A stretch of DNA of 64,000 nt from Anolis sagrei (Eukaryota; Chordata; Lepidosauria; Squamata; Anolidae), in assembly GCF_037176765.1 (NCBI RefSeq), contig NC_090023.1:141313366-141377365 (forward strand), in the 5' to 3' direction. The position numbers and the translations under genes were made by a program. The notes beneath the pieces were generated by a model. That model was not told the origin of the DNA. It worked only from the letters and a program-made list of their open reading frames with translations, and made no database searches. Positions 11,301 through 27,048 of this stretch are shown here, in pieces. How positions within the stretch are numbered: position 1 is the stretch's first letter; each line of letters begins with the position of its first letter.

Positions 11301-14300
11301 AACCAGGAGGAGCACGTTAAAAGGACAGAACTGATAAGATGGTTGCTGTGATTTTCCATGAAGTTAGGGAAGAAAACAAAAACAGATTACGGAAGGAAAA
11401 TGCTATATTAAATCAGCTACAACACTAAACCAATTTCATGTTTATACATGCAAGGGGATACAGATTACAGTTCATCACACAGTTGAATCTTGCTGAAATA
11501 AGTAATACTCATGTAACTGATGTAAACTAAGTGCAGATTACCATAGAAGTGTCAAGATCTGTGTGACCCAGTGTTCATTCAAATCAAAGCCTCACCGTTT
11601 TGCATATGATTATTTGTACAAACACAAAAAGCAAACTATACATTACATTTAAAGTCAGGACTGAGCTATTGACCACAGTTTGAAGTTTTATAAAATTCCA
11701 GCATTTTGAAACTGAGAACGATTACTATATTCATTGGCTAACCTTAGGCTGCATTCAAATATAAATCCTGAGTGTTCATTGGTCTCTTAACCATGACATT
11801 ACTACTCTTTATTCTCATGCTTTTCCTGGGAAAAGCCTAATTTCCAATACTTCATCAATATCTCAGGTAGTAAAAAAGGTAAAGGTTTTCCCCTGACATT
11901 AAGTCCAGTTGTGTCCGACTCTGGGGGTTGGTGCTCATCTCCATTGCTAAGCCAAAGAGCCAGCGTTGTCCGTAGACACCTCTAAGGTCATGTAACTGCA
12001 TGGAGCGCCATTACCTTCCTGCCGTAGTGGTACCTATTGATCTACTCACATTTGCATGTTTTCGAACTGCTATGTTGGCAGAAGCTGGGGCAAACAGGTT
12101 CACGCCACTCCCCAGATTCAAACCTGCGACCTTTCGGTTAGCAAGTTTAGCAGCTCAGCGGTTTAACCCACCGTGTCACCAGGGGCTCAGATATATCTCA
12201 GATATAAATAGTCTTTCATAATTTCGTCACATTGTTCAATCTTCACTTCTCAGCAACAGATGTCTGGACAAATGGTCTGCCTTTATCACTCTATGACCCA
12301 TATACAACAGTTGTATTCCCCATGGTATCTTTACTGATGCAAACTAATTGCGGATTACCATAAACGGTACTAAATACTAGTTGTATTAATCTTACCCCAT
12401 CTCTCAGAATCATCAAGGCAAGGGGAAACCCATAGGGATGGGAGCACAGAACATACTGATAAATTAATAAGGATGTCAGGACCCAAAAACATAGTCTTCA
12501 TCTGGGCTAAGTAATGATGGGTAACTTTTGTAAGAGTTTTTTTTTTTTTTGTTCCATACCATTTTTTTCCCATTTGCAAATTGGGTGGGTTATAACCTAT
12601 GGGTCTGACAGATTTATATTTCCACAAAATATAATCAATTTACTAATCAGGAAATGATGTCTCAAAGCTATTGAGGAACAAATACAAAATTATGTTGCCA
12701 ATTGTTATCACTCAAATTAAAATATAAGTCTTATCCTAAGGAAATGGTAGCAACTTGCTTGAAATGACAATGTACAAGATAGACAGACAGATAGATGAAG
12801 AGGCATAGGATGATGTATAACATTTTTTCTTGCAAGTGTTTGAGCCTGCTGATGAGTATGTAAACAAGGATGTAAAGCCGTGCCATTTGGACTTTGCTTC
12901 ACTCAACAAAATGCACTCAGCTCATACAACACATTGGACCCTCTATTATTGGATCTTATTCCTCGGAAAGGAAACATTTTAACACAAAAGTGTTACATTA
13001 CCAGTTCGAATTCCAAGGTTCAATTCTCTTTATTGTGAATATATAAGGGATATTATTTCTTTGTAAACCCTTCTCTGAGCACATCTCTGCATACATACAG
13101 AATGGCTTCTCCACCTCCACTTGCAAGATGCACAGAGTTTGGAAGTAATTCAGCAGGAGCATCTTGTAATCAGTTACTTTAACCACAGTGAACACTTCAT
13201 ACTTGTATATATCGCTTCAGTATTTATTTAATTGATTTGTTTGTTTAGTTTTAATCCATTTTAAATCCATGTTGATTTCTCTGACCAATATTCAAAAAAT
13301 AATCCCAAATGAAAGTTTTATTAAATCATTTTAAGATACATAATTACTAAAATGCATTTTTCAATGCATTTTAAAATGATCCTCTTTCAACACTCATGTG
13401 TTAACTGAAAAAATACATTTTCAGCTCTTTTACTCAAACTGTTTTTGCAGCCTCTGATGCACCTCACACTCTATTGTGCCATCATCAGCAAAATAAAAAT
13501 TAATGATCTCTCCAAGAATCCCCTAAGAGCTGAAATTCAGAATTCACCTACAAACAGGTTATAGGGAGACCGCAGTCCTGTGCCACAGTTCCCACCCCAA
13601 GTTTTGGACTTCTATTGACTTCCATTAATCTGTTTCCTTGGGATTTTAAAAATTATTTCAAATGTTTGGAACAATCCGTACGACCACTAGATTATTTGTA
13701 TCAACATTGCATCATGTATAATTTTTAGCAGAATTTGAAAATGGGTGTGTTTCTTTGGTTAACAGTCAGTGTAGAAAGATTAAACTCTTCCTATGAATAT
13801 ATCAGATTTATATTATTTTTTAATACCAGAGAAATTGTTATCCCAAAAAGTGGAGGTTCAGGTAAATGACCTCTTATTACCTGAGCTTTGGAAACAGGAA
13901 AATACTTCCTGTCGAGCAGTACTGCCAAATTCTCATTTCCCCCCACCTCCACATAATGGGCTCAAGATACCAGAATTTCCACTTCACCCGCGCCTGGGGC
14001 TTACAACTGGGTTCTGGGACTGTTATTTAATCAAGGACTCTTCCCCTTCCGCCCTGATATCCATCAGCAAATACTGTTTCCTATGTTAATGGGTTTCCAC
14101 AGGCAGAAAGGGGTGGAGTGGCTACAGAAGGCAGGTTCAAGAATTCTTCTAATGAATGAAATTAATTACTTAATTATGTTTCCCACCACACACTTTACAC
14201 AAATAAGACAGTGGGTCGTACTTTGTACCAACCAGAGTGATACCTATTATCTCAACAACAATAAGGTGGAATTGTTTTTAATGTATACGTGTTATGTTGA

Positions 14301-14403
14301 TAATTTTATGATTAAGTTTTGTTTACTTTGTATGTTTTTTGTGTTTTTGCTATTTAGAAACCGCCCTGAGTCCCTCAGGGGAGATAGAGCAGTATATAAA
14401 TAA

Positions 14404-14444
<41 letters not shown>

Positions 14445-17400
14445 GAACCAATAAGATTACAGATTGTAATTTACATCAATCACAGCAGATGTCCATTCTT
14501 TCAAATGTCAGTAAAATGTCCATTCTTGTAACTTTGATTTATGCCTGATCAGGGAAACATTCCCTGGTATCTTTCCTTGGCCTACCGAAGTAGTAAAATG
14601 CCCTCAGACCCTGCCCTCCACCCTGCATGTCTTCACTGGAATCATTCAGAGCTCGGCACACCAGGAGAACCCCAAAATTTCAGACAACAAATTCAAGGAG
14701 AAGAAAATTGTAGCAACCTTGCTAAAGCTGTCCATTTCCAATCTCAACAAGAGAAATGGCAGAATATGTTTGTTCTAGTTCTAAAACTACTCTGTAATTA
14801 CCATATTTCCTCAAATCTAGTGCTCATTTTTTTGGCTAAATTACATAGCCAAAAGTGAGGTTTGATGGCACATTAGAATCTCCACAAACCCACCTGAACC
14901 TATCTATCAGGATGAGGCTATTGAACTCGCCAGCCTCAGCCTGAAGGAGGGGCATGGCTTCCCAATCTCCCAAATAACTCAATTTAAGGCCCTGCTGATA
15001 AGATTTGTGCAAATATCTTGCTGCCAATCTCTGTGAGGTGCAAGCCATCCCTTGTCAGAAGCCCTACTTTTTTAAACCTCAGACCATGGTTCATGAAGCC
15101 AGTTTATTCCTGGCAGCAACATCTCAAAGACAGTTATTAACTTCTATTATCTTTCCCTCCCTTCCTGGCCCTGAGCAACAAAATGACGACCTGAGCATCA
15201 AGACTCTTCAGCTATAGCTTCATAATCTAATGTGATTTGCCAAAGACTATGCCTTGCAGTGTAATTGGTTCCCACATGGACCAAAAGGAAGAGGTAATGG
15301 TCTGCAGACTTGAAAAGCCTTGCCAGCCTCTCTGCTACATCTCAGGTTTTTGTTCCATGGAGATGGCACATTTCTCTAGTCATGCTATTGATGCCATCTC
15401 TCCGTACCTCTCAGCGGGGAGACCCCTATCACCACTATGCAAAATAATGAGATCGGCGGACAGTTTTCTAACTGGAGCACCATATGAGAGGACAACTCCC
15501 ATGCTGTGGCAGCACCACTGGTTGCTGGTCCACTTCCGGGCTAAATATAAAGTGCTGGTTATTACCTATAAAGCCCTAAATGGTTCAGGTCCAGGCTATT
15601 TGTCTAACTGCATACAGACCATCCCAGGCACTGCGGTCAACAGAAGAGGCCCTCCTCTCGATCCCACCCCCATCACAAGCTCAGTTGGTGGGAATGAGAG
15701 AGGGGGCCTTCTCCGTGATTGCTCCCCATTTCTGGAACTCCCTTCCTAAGGAAGTAAAAACAGCCCCTACCCTCCTCTCCTTTAAGACACTTCTAAAAAC
15801 ACACATGTGTGAGAGGAGGAGGACTAAAACACGTTACCCATTCGGAATGCTGGCCAATTCCATTTGTACTATATGGCTGCCACGATACATCTTAAAGGAA
15901 CACAATCGCCAGCCATTTTTAATGTAACTGTATTTTAAACTGTTTTGAAGGTATTTGTTGTAATGTTTATTTATGTTTTAGTTAATTATGTCTTAGTGAC
16001 TATTCTGTTATATTTTTATCTCAGTGTTTAATCCTTCGTGGTAAACTCACTGTTATTATTGAGCTCTATCATGCATTTTGATATATTTTGTACTCACTTA
16101 GGCATTGAATGTCTGCTTTCTTATGTATAAACTGCCCTGAGTCCCCTTGGGGAGAGAGGGCGTTATAGAAATAAATTATTATTATTATTATTATTTCATA
16201 ATAAAAGCAGCCAGCACCTGGCTGAGACAACTTTAAAGGCTGATATTTCAAACTGAAAGTATGTTCAAAGTTCACATGTAGCTGATGAACAAAAAAAGGG
16301 AAAATAATTCACTTTGCTATCTTGAAGGATAACTGCTATGTACAAATGAAAGCAAAGGCACACACTAGTTGAGTAAAAAACTGAAGAAGAGAACTTTGAG
16401 AAACACTAGAACATACTCGCTACGTGCACACACAGACCAAACCCCCAGTGTCATTGCTTACAATACAATATGTTTGAAAAAATCATAAATCAGGGAATCA
16501 CTTACTTTGTAGATGATTTTAGGTCACCCACAGATTTGGACTCGCCAGCGTTGTTGAAAGTTTGCAGGTTTTCTGAGTACAGATTTACTGGACTATTGTA
16601 CTGGGCAGTGATGACTTTAGAGGAAGTACTGGTGGCACCAAATGGCATAGCACTCCTGTTGTGTGCACTTCCTATATTGCTTACCTCCTGCAAGCAAGAA
16701 AGCAAAGACAAAAAAATCAGAAGCATTTTGGCAGACAGGCAGCAAGTGACAGGCAACTGTACAAGTGCCCTCCTCTGGACACATCCCAGCTTGTCAACAT
16801 TTCCCTTCAATTGTGGTTTGGTCTAACCAAAGCAGAATAGAGGGGTAGAATGGCTTCCCTGGATCTAGACACTATACTCCTATTGATGCAGGCCAAAATC
16901 CCATTGGCTTTTTTTGCTGCCGCATCACATTGTTGGCTCATGTTTAACTTGTTGTCCACGAGGACCCCAAGATCTTTTTCACACCTACTGCTCTTGAGCC
17001 ATGCGTTCCCCATTCTGTATCTTTGCATTTCATTTTTCTGCCTAAGTGGAGTATCTTGCATTTGTCACTGTTGAACTTCATTTTGTTAGTTTTGGTCCAT
17101 CTCTCTAATATGTCAAGATCGTTTTGAATCCTGCTCCTGTCTTCTGGAGTACTGGCTATCCCTCCCAATTTGGTGTCGTCTGCAAAGTTGACGATCATGC
17201 CTTCTAACCCTTCATCTAAGTCATTAATACAGATGTTGAACAGGACCGGGCCCAGGATGGAACCCTGCTTGTGGCACTCCACTCATCACTTCTTTCCAGG
17301 ATGGAGAGGAAGCATTGGGGAGAATCAGCCTCTGGGTTTGTTCACTTAAACAATTACAGATCCACCTAACCACAGTTTTGCCTAGCCCACATTTGACTAG

Positions 17401-20400
17401 TTTATTTGCCAGAAGGTTATGGGGGACCTTGTCGAAGGCCTTACTGAAGTCTAGATACGCTACATCCAAGGCATTCCTCGCATCTACCCAGCCTGTAACT
17501 CGATCGAAAAAAGAGATCAGATTAGTCTGGCATGACTTGTTTTTGATAAATCCGTGTTGACTATTAGCATTTGTTTCTAAATGTTTGGAGACAACTTCCT
17601 TAACCATTTTTTCCAGAATCTTGCCTGGTATCGACGTGAGGCTGACCAGACAGTAATTTTTTGGGTTGTCCTTATAGTTTCCAGACCTTTTATCATTTTA
17701 GTTGTCCTCTTCTGGACACCTTCCAGCTTGTCAACATCTCTCTTAAACTGTGGTGCCCAGAACTGGACACAGAATGATTCCGGGTGAGGTCTAACCAAAG
17801 CAGAATAAAGAGGCACCATGATGTCCCTTGATCTCTAGAAATTATACCCTTTCTGATTCAGCCCAAAACCCCATTGGCCTTTTTAACTGCTACATCATAC
17901 TGTTGGCTCATATTCAACTTGTTGTCCACTAAGACTCTGAAATAACTCAGAGGTGGTTTTTGGCTGTTTCTTCCTCTGAAATATAGCATTTCTTGACAGT
18001 CTCCCATCCAAGCACTATCCAGGGCTGACTCTTAGATTCCAGGATGACACTAAATCTGGTGTCTTTAGGATATTTGTGCATATTCTGGCAGAAATATGAA
18101 CTTTGAGTTCTAAATAATAACTCATTTTTTTCCTCTTACTATATGCGTAGGTATAAAAAATTCAAGAAGCCTCCATTGTCCTTTTTCCACAGTTGTAACG
18201 TATTTCGCACCTATTTAAAAATATCCATGTTGAAACAATAGGTAATCTAAAGTCACCAGGCATTTCAGAATAGACGCAGCTAACACTGCCTACTTCCTGC
18301 CTAATTGGCTTTGCCAACTGCTACTGCTTTATCAAATGTCAACTGACACACCCGACGTTTTGTGTGCACTCTTCCATGGGAACAGATACACAAAACAGCA
18401 ACAATTACCTCATCCCTAAAGAATGTAACAGGAAAGCCAATTCATGCAGTGGCCTGATTGAAAGTCACCATGACGTCAGTTTGGCAAAAATAAATTAAGG
18501 CTGAGAGACCATCAAAAGCAATGCCACACACTTATTTTCCCTGGGGGAGACTAAGGGTAGGTAGCTGCACTCATGAACAATGTGTAGGCACTTAGTCAGA
18601 CACACATATCCTCCTACATAAGATTCAGGACAAAAGTGGAAAGCAAGCCAGGACTGATCAGCCCTTAGGCTGCATTAAAGAAAAAGAGAGGATCCTCACC
18701 CTTCAATGAAGAGTAAAAATAATTAACCAGGCTGCTAGAATCCATGGGGATACACAACAAGGTGCTCTGAAATACCTGATTTCCATGATACTAACCTAGA
18801 AAGGTTGAGATTTGATCAAGGGTGTGCTCGTGTTTTCTGAATTTGCATTTCATAGAATCACAACTGAAAGAGACCACATGGGTCATCCTACCCAACCCCT
18901 TACCATGAAGGAAAAGAGGTTAGCCTCTGTTTAAAAGTCTCCAAAGAAGGAACTTCCACCAGACTCAGAGGCAGGGAGTTCCACTGTTGAACACAGCTCT
19001 CACAGTCAGGAAGTTCTTCATAATGTTCAGGTCGAATCTCCTTTCCTGGAATTTGAACCCATTGTGCTGGGTCCTAGTCTCCAGGCCAGCAGAACACTGG
19101 TTGTATGACTCTACTATATTCCATATTTTTATGCTGCAGTTGAGGAGAAGCAAACATTAACTGAATATATGAACCTAATATATCTAATATAATTTCAGTA
19201 TTTTGATATTGAAGACTGAAATTTGATTAATTCTCAAAAATGCTGTGATTTGCCTTTTAACAATTAAAATAATAAACTATAAATTGCTATTGGATATTTA
19301 ATGAATTGGGGAAAATTACTTCTAAATGCATCCTAGACCCCTGCCCATCCTGGCTTTTAAAGGAAGCCGAGTGGCTGAGTGGGTGAAGGTGGTAGTTAAT
19401 GCCTCCCTTCGGGAAGGCAACATCCCTGCGAGCTTAAAACAAGCTATGATAAAATCACTGTTAAAATCGATATTGTTGACCATAGTATCCTTCTGGGACG
19501 CCTTGCCAGAATGGGCCTTGGAGGCACTGTTTTGCAGTGGCTCTGGTCCTTCCTAGAGGACCATTTCCAGATGGTGTTGTTGGGGGGCACCTGCCTGACC
19601 CCGGAACCATTGTCTTGTGGGGTCCTGCAGGGCTCAATACTGTCCCCCATGTTGTTTAACATCTATATGAAACCACTGGGGGAGATCATCCGGAGTTTCG
19701 GGATGTGGTGTTACCTGTACACAGATGACGCCCAACTCTGTCACTCCTTTCCACCTGCTATTAAGGAATTGAAATTAAATCCAGACAAGACAGAGGTACT
19801 CCTGGTCAGTCGTAAGCCTGACCTGTCTTGGATGGGGTTACACTCCCCCTGAAAATGTAGGTTCGCAGCTTGGGTGTGATCCTGGACTCATTGCTGAGCC
19901 TGGAACCCCAGGTTTCAGTGGTGACCAGGGGAGAATTTGCACAGTTAAAGCTTGTGCGCCAGCTGCACCCGTACCTTGGGAAGCCACGGTAGTCCACGTT
20001 CTGGTTACATCCCGTATAGACTACTGCAACATGGGGTTGACTTTGAAAACTGTTCGGAAATTTCAAGTGGTCCAGCGGGCATCAGCCAGGTTACTAACAG
20101 GAGCAGCGCTCTGGGAGCACACAACTTTGCTGTTGAGTCAGCTGCACTGGCTCTCAATTTGCTACTGGGCACAATTCAAAGTGCTGGCTTTAGCCTATAA
20201 AGCACTAAACGGTTCCGGCCCAACTTACCTATCCAAATGTGTCTCCCTTTACAAACCTTCCAGGAATTTAAGATCATCTGGGGAAGCTCTGGCCTTGGTC
20301 CTGCCTGCCTCACAGGCGCGCTTGGCGGGGACGAGAGACAGGTCCTTCTCAGTGGTGGCCCCTTGGCTGTGGAACTCCCTTCCTAGGGATGTTAGATAGG

Positions 20401-23400
20401 CCCCCTCCCTCCTGACTTTTAGGAAAAGTGTGAATACCTGGCTCTTCGAGCAAGCTTTTGGAACCTCATTGTAACTAGACAACTCCGTTTTGTGAATGAA
20501 TATGGAACAGCTTAACTATACAAATGGATATGGATTTTAACCCAGATGCCATTGTTCTTTATGGTTTTAAACTGTTTTATTATTAATTTTATTATGTGAT
20601 TTAACCAGTTTAAGTGATGTATTTGTGTGTGTTTGGCATCTAATGTTGCCAATCTGTACGCCGCCCTGAGTCGCCTTTGGGCTGAAAAGGACAGGATAAA
20701 AGTGTAGCAAGCAAGCAAGCAAACAAGCAAACAAATAAATAAATAAATGTAATTCCAAGGTCAAGAAGACCATGCCTTCTGATTGTAAGGAGGAAAGGGG
20801 TGAAGAATGGGAGAAGAGAGACTTAAAGGAAAAGATGTGTGATGTCTGCATCTGAGGCTCTCTAGGGTGCCAAGCCCTGGACTTAGCAGCTTTTGGCATG
20901 GCAGCACCTTAAGATACAGTAACAATAATTTGGACCTTGAGGACATTATGCAGAATTTTGAATTGGATCAAAACAAGAAGGTAGTACATCTCTTGAGTCC
21001 AGAGTGTGTTGGGTCCAGGGGCCTACATTTTGTCCAGGACTTGTCAACCACACAGATTGCAAAAAATGGCAGAACTACAAAATCCCACAAGTGACCAGAT
21101 ATCCATTTTTGCCTTGAAAAACATTTTTTTGTCAAACAGTGGAAGTATTTAAAATGTGTTTGGCCACTCCTTGAAGCTACCTGGAGGAGCAATTCACCCA
21201 CCACCCTTTTGGGGGCAGACTTTCCAGTTGATATCCTGCAGAGATGTGCTGAACTAGAGCCAAGGAACCTGAGACGCAGATCTTTATGCAGGGAACAAAC
21301 TGATGAAAAGGAACCAATTATGGTACCTACCTGGGGTTCAGAAGACAGATCCATCTTGTATGGGTTTGTTTTCCCTTCCTCAGTAACCAGTGGTGACCAT
21401 ATTTTTGATTCACTCCTGCAAGAAGAATATCTAATGGTCAGCATTGGTGTTCTCCATATAAGTTTCACTAAATACAATACTTGTGTTTCACAGTCTCATG
21501 AACTGCAATTCTCCAGAATCCAGAGGTTGTCTGGGATGCTCACGGTATGTTGTACTTTGGAGTTGGCCTAAGTAGACCTTCCACGTCTTAGAAATATTGT
21601 GCTAAAATGGACCCCAGAGACAAAACTATGTTCTTATTTCAGTTATTTCAACCACGGCATATCTTATACAATATGTGTGCAAAACCATAACTGCTAATGC
21701 AGTTCTACCTACCCTATTATTATTATTATTACTACCATCACCATCTCCTTATTGCAATCAACAGATTATTAAAATATATACTACATGTTCGACCCAGCTT
21801 CTGCCAAACTAGCTTCTGCCAAACACATTTGAAAACATGCAAATGTGAGTAGATCAGTAGGTACCGCTTCTGCAGGAAGGTAATGGCGCTCTAAGCAGTC
21901 ATGCTAGCCACATGACCTTGGAGGTGTCTACAGACGACACCAGTTCTTTGGCTTAGAATTGGAGATAAGCACCACCCTCCAGAGTCGGACATGACTAGAC
22001 TTAATGTCAGGGGAAACCTTTACCTTTACCTTAACATATACATTTAAATACATTTTGCCTAGCATATATTACACATAGAAAATATGAAATATAATAGCCA
22101 TAGAGAAGGCAAATTTAGTGAGTTAAAACAACCAAATGTAAAAACTTGCTGGATGACTGACATTTCACAATCCTGGAGCTGTCACGAGACTGAGTCTTTA
22201 CATGTTTTATTTTCATTTTTTAGGGAAGATGCTTGTTTTGGCTATACACTAGATGACGAATTTCACCATGCATTTAAGCATGTGTGTATATTCAATCTGA
22301 TGAGGATGGCACTTTCTCTCATTCCCTCAGAATTATTTATCTTGACCTGGTAGATTTATGACCAGCTGGAGAGGAAATTTATAACTGCCAGAAGCTGTAA
22401 GGTCTTTCCCACGAGAGACATAGCACAAAGGGGGTGGAATGGGGGATGAGATTCCTGTGATCTTTTGATTAATGGAGGAACAAGGAGGGAACCTCATGGA
22501 AAGTAGGAATATTTTTGCTAATTGACAAATGACGTGGAAGCCCACAAAAAAGTTGAAATGCTTAACTTATAAATGTATTGTGTGTAGCTATTAATTTTTC
22601 AGACCTAGCAACAATTATTAGCCCATATTTTAGCTATTTTTTGTTACCTCCCAACTTCCATAGCAATGTAATAACATTGATAGAGTATATGCAAGATAGA
22701 CTCTACTTTGAATTTTTGTTTGTTTGTTTGACTGCAAGTCACTTCTGGTGTGAGAGAATTGGCCGTCTGCAAGGACGTTGCCCACCGGATGTTTTGATGT
22801 TTTACCATCCTTGTGGGAGGCTTCTCTCATGTCCCTGCAAGGGGAGCTGGAGCTGACAGAGGGAGCTCATCCACACTCTTCCCAAATTCGAACCTCCGAC
22901 CTGTCAGTCTTCAGTCCTGCTGGCACAAGGGTTTAACTCATTGCACCACTAGGGACTTCTTTACTTTGAAATTATTATTATGGAGAAAACATCTATCATT
23001 AAGTGGAATTTTATTCTATCTACCATCTAATAACTTAGAGGAGGGAATACTAACCCTACTTTTTAGACAATTCCTTAAGAATTCTGGGACATGACATGAC
23101 TGTATTATAACTTCATAGCAATTCTACAGGGGGCTAGACCTAACTAATGGTCCATCATCAACTGGAAAACTGTGAATATCTTTTGTCATATTAAGTTCCA
23201 CACAAACAAGTTTCACCGGTTTAGCATAACTTTCTAATGATGGTCAATGAACAGCTGAACTCCTCTTCTTAAGAAAACATCTGAGTAGAAAGTAATATTT
23301 TTCTTTTTCATTGTTGTTTATAATCCTTTAAGACACAAATCTAATGTTATCTTTTTTTTAATCATTTCCTAATTATGAGACTGCATTGAAGAGGTTGCTA

Positions 23401-23592
23401 TGCATACTATTAGTCAAGGATTTTTTTTAAAAAAAAAATCTGAATTTGTTAAAAATTCCACCACCACTACCATCTGCTGTCACAGGTTTGCACTGCTCAA
23501 TCAGTAATAGGAACTGATCCAAGCTAATTATAAAAAAGCTCCCCTGTAATTTACTCTATATGGGAAAGGACAACCAATAATAATAACTAATA

Positions 23593-23626
<34 letters not shown>

Positions 23627-26600
23627 TATTCTTGCATCCCGCCACCATCTCCCTGAAGGGACTCAGGGCGACTTACACAAGGTGCCTAAAACAAGACATG
23701 ACACAAAACACAATATAAAATACAATTCAATAAAACACATAAACATGAAACAAGAAGATAAAACTTACACTAAAACAGCACACATCCATCAGTGGCGATA
23801 GCTAATGTAAACATGGCCAGGATGTAAACAATAGGGCCAGGGAATGGGAAAAGGACAGAGATGTAACCATGGACGAGGGCATGGGATAAAGTGCAAGGCT
23901 GCATGACAAATTCATGGATCGACTAGGGATTAGGTATTCTCAAAAGCTTCTCAAAAGGTCTTCAGGTGCATACAGAAGGAGGGCAGTGTGGAGGCTTGCC
24001 TAATCTCCCTGGGGATGGTGTTCCAGAGCTGGGGGGCCACCACTGAGAAGGCTCTCCCTCTCATCGCCACCAACCGCGCTTGAGATGGTGGTGGGACCGC
24101 GATCAGGGCCTCCTCGGCAAACCTCAGAGCCCGTGCCTGTTCATAGGGGAGGATGCGGTCACGAAGATAGGCAGGACCTGAACCATTTAGGGCTTTATAG
24201 GTGTAACCTGCATTTTGAATTGGACCTGGAAAATTATTGGTAGCCAATGGAGCTGCTTTAGTAGGGGATAGTGTGCTCCCTATAACTAGCTCCAGTTAGT
24301 TGCCAACTTGCAAATGTGTAACCACAGTAGTAACACAACGATTACAACTATCAATTATGCTGCTGAAATAGAGAACACTGTCTGGGGTACAGTAGTGCAT
24401 TTTCCCCTCCTGAGGACCATATTGAGTCACTCACCCTAGGTCTCATCCCTTTATTCCTTTTTTAAAATGCCCCTCCCACCCCCAAATACCTCTCCAACAC
24501 CTCCTGGGGATGTAGGAGGCCAATTTCATAATGTTTTCATGGAGTGATGTTTGTTAATGTTTTAAAGTTTCCAATTTATGGTGCCATTATCTTAGGGTTT
24601 TCCTGGCGAGGTGGTCTTTGCCTTCTTCTACAACTGAGAAAGTGAAACTTGCCCAAGGTCAGATCAATGTTGCACAAATTCCTCAATCATGGCTGGAGAT
24701 TTTTTATTACGAGGAGTGCCTCAGGATCCCGAGGGCCTCAAAATCAACCTTTAGAGAATGTGTGAAGCCCATGGGCCACACCTTCCTTACCTTTGCTTTA
24801 CAACAACTAGTACTAGAACACCACTCAGTTCTGGTACTCAAAAATAAATTCCTGGGCTCAGGATTCCTTAGGTGAAGGCATACTGTACCCAGACTGATAT
24901 TGGAATTCTAGTAAAATCCAACCAGATCCTTAACCTACCTTAGAAAAATGACATTTATTCAATTGGGGTGGGGTGGGGTGGGGAGAGAGAAAGAATCTTT
25001 ACACATATCTAGGTGTAAGATTTGTGGAGGAAAGGTATTGGAATCAATTTGAGCATGAGAGCTTCTTTGGATTCGTTTCAAAGTCATACAAAGCTGCATA
25101 AGGCATAACAAACATTATCTAGTCATTCTGATTTTAGATTACATCTCAATACATTAGGCGGAGGAGGACGTGGTGGGTGTTAAACCATGGCAGGAACAGA
25201 TGGCAAGATGTGAGGCATAATATATGCTATTTCTACAAAAGTCATGTCTCATATAGAATGCCACTCTTGGATCAAAAGAGAATACAGATTTTTCTAAAAG
25301 CCATATTGCCATAGTAATTATCTGAATGCCACACAGGCTGATCTGGGGAATATTCATGTCATCATGACTCTTCTTCTAAGGTAAAATACAAAAGAGAATT
25401 CTCTGCAGAAATAATCTAAAAATAAACTCTCATATATAAAATGGTAATTAAAACCTAGCATGAAATTCATTTCTACATGATAAAAAGGAGGAAGGGGAGG
25501 AGAGAGGGGGGAAAGAAAGAAAGAAATGTGACAGAATTGTCAAGAATGGGTTCCTGAAATCTGAGTCTTTATGGATAATTAGCCTTAGAGGTACTCCCAC
25601 ATTTCTTTTTTCTGCTCTGCCTTCCTTCTTTTTTTTTTGCTGCAAAAGATTAATGCGCCTACTTCTTTGCTGCAAAAGAATAGCACACCAGTTTCTAACT
25701 TTTGCCGTGCATGAGAATTTTAAGTATTTATTTATTTATTTATTTATTTATTTATACACCGATTTTTCTCACTCCTGGGGAAACTCAAAGTGATTCACAA
25801 CATACTCCATGGAAAAATTCAATGCCTTACATGTTTAAAACATCACATATCAAATTCAAACACATATAACAATAGTAAAACCATTAAAACTACAAATAAC
25901 AATCACAAACACAACATAAAACATTTAGGTCTTGCATCGATCCCGAGATTATCTTAACTATTTCCATATTTCAATACTCCTGTCATTCACCAAATGGCTT
26001 CTTGAACAATAGGGTCTTAAGTTGTTTCCTAAATACTAGGAGGAAGGGGATGGATCTAATCCCAATGGGGAGGGAGTTCTACAATCAGGGAGCCACCACC
26101 GAGAAAGCCCTGTCTCTTGTTCCAGCCAATCACAGCGGGGCTGAGACCAGGACCTCCCCAACAGACCTTAGTGTTCTAGCTGGCTCATAAAGGGAGATGT
26201 TTTGGGGCAGGTAAACTGGACCAAAACCATTTAAGGATTTATAGACTAAAGCCAGCACTTTGAATTGTGCTCAGTAGCAGACTGGCAGCTGATGCAGCAG
26301 GGGGGTTGTGTGCTACCTGTACATCGTATGGTGAGCAACCTGGCTGCCGCCTGTTGAATTACTTGAAGTTTCCAAACAGTCTTCAAAGGCAACCCCCATA
26401 ATCCCAATAAATAATATTAAGTCCCATATTTGTGATTGTTTGGATGCAATTCAGATTAAACACTTAACATCTGGTGTTTTTTTTTTCTTGATTGACATTT
26501 AAAAATGCTATTTGCCACACAGAAAAAAGATAAACACCTGAACATTATTATCATATAGGGCAATCCAATAAGATTGCCCAATGTATCACTGTTTCATCAT

Positions 26601-27006
26601 AAATCAATAAATCAAGCAATGGTACATGGTCCTTTTTCTCTCTTATGCCAGACACTTGGTCCAGATCATGCATGCTGAACTATGAAGAATTAATTAGCAA
26701 AGTTTTGGATGTGCAGGGTTGAATTTTTATGATAGAAAGGGACTGTTGCTTATACGTCTCAAGACGTTTACGAGCAAAATAATCAAACTTAGTCGGATTA
26801 TTAGTTTGAACCTGCCTGATGAAGCTAAAATGACATTGGTTTTAAAATGTTCATGTTTGTTTTTGTAGAATTTTTTGTTTTATGATATTTACTTTAATTT
26901 TATTTGTCTGTATGGTTTTCCTTTTTGACAATTGAATGTTTTGCCTTATATGTTGGAAACTGCCCTGAATCCCCTTGGGGAGATAGGGCAGTACATAAAT
27001 AAATAA

Positions 27007-27048
<42 letters not shown>

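Noticed and set aside
20031-20399. 122-codon frame with a protein-like composition
   Set aside because: It is part of the L2-like LINE ORF, not a host gene.
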